Assembly: GCA_030447005.1 (NCBI GenBank)
Contig: JAUJME010000087.1
Location: forward strand, 1,613 to 6,721
Reading direction: 5' to 3'
Length of the DNA: 5,109 bases
From: Solirubrobacteraceae bacterium
GTDB lineage: Bacteria > Actinomycetota > Thermoleophilia > Solirubrobacterales > Solirubrobacteraceae
The translations under genes were made by a program, and so were the position numbers. This document shows, piece by piece, positions 5,101-5,109 of the stretch (its first letter is position 1; the number at the start of each line of letters is the position of its first letter). The notes below the pieces were generated by a model. It saw nothing but the letters and a program-made list of their open reading frames with translations, ran no database searches and had not been told where the DNA came from.

Positions 5101-5109
5101 AGCGTCGCA

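Overview
The window is very GC-rich (about three quarters G+C by eye, with G or C at almost every third codon position). It carries the end of a flagellar gene cluster, an unrelated membrane acyltransferase gene and a damaged small enzyme gene. The base composition, GTG starts, the single-SpoA-domain FliN, the FliM family variant and an SLT-type transglycosylase between fliJ and fliK suggest a flagellated high-GC actinobacterium. Class Thermoleophilia (Solirubrobacterales relatives) is my best guess from gene order and protein flavour, but no marker gene in the window proves it.

Layout, right to left on the minus strand: an OafA-type acyltransferase (4611-3424); then, after 42 bases, fliM (3381-2446), fliN (2449-2177), fliJ (2172-1714), a lytic transglycosylase (1717-1079) and fliK (1076 to the left edge, C-terminus cut off by the window). 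The five flagellar genes are very tight: fliM/fliN and fliJ/transglycosylase both overlap by the four bases GTGA, and the other gaps are 4 and 2 bases. This implies one transcript and translational coupling. FliM and FliN form the switch/C-ring, FliJ is the export-ATPase stalk protein, the transglycosylase presumably opens the peptidoglycan for the rod, and FliK measures the hook. Hook genes (flgD, flgE) would be expected just beyond the left edge.

On the plus strand, divergent from the acyltransferase across a 98-base spacer, lies a PhnB-like VOC (glyoxalase-fold) gene (4710-5100). It has a perfect Shine-Dalgarno site and the correct first seven codons. About 100 bases are then missing and the frame has changed, so the rest of the protein is read in another frame. 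I call it a pseudogene or, less likely, an assembly error.

No tRNA, rRNA, CRISPR array, insertion sequence or clear rho-independent terminator was seen. I found no wholly new system. The points most worth a second look are the VOC deletion, the FliM lacking the usual N-terminal CheY-binding motif, the repeat-built FliK linker, and a transglycosylase without a signal peptide inside the flagellar operon.
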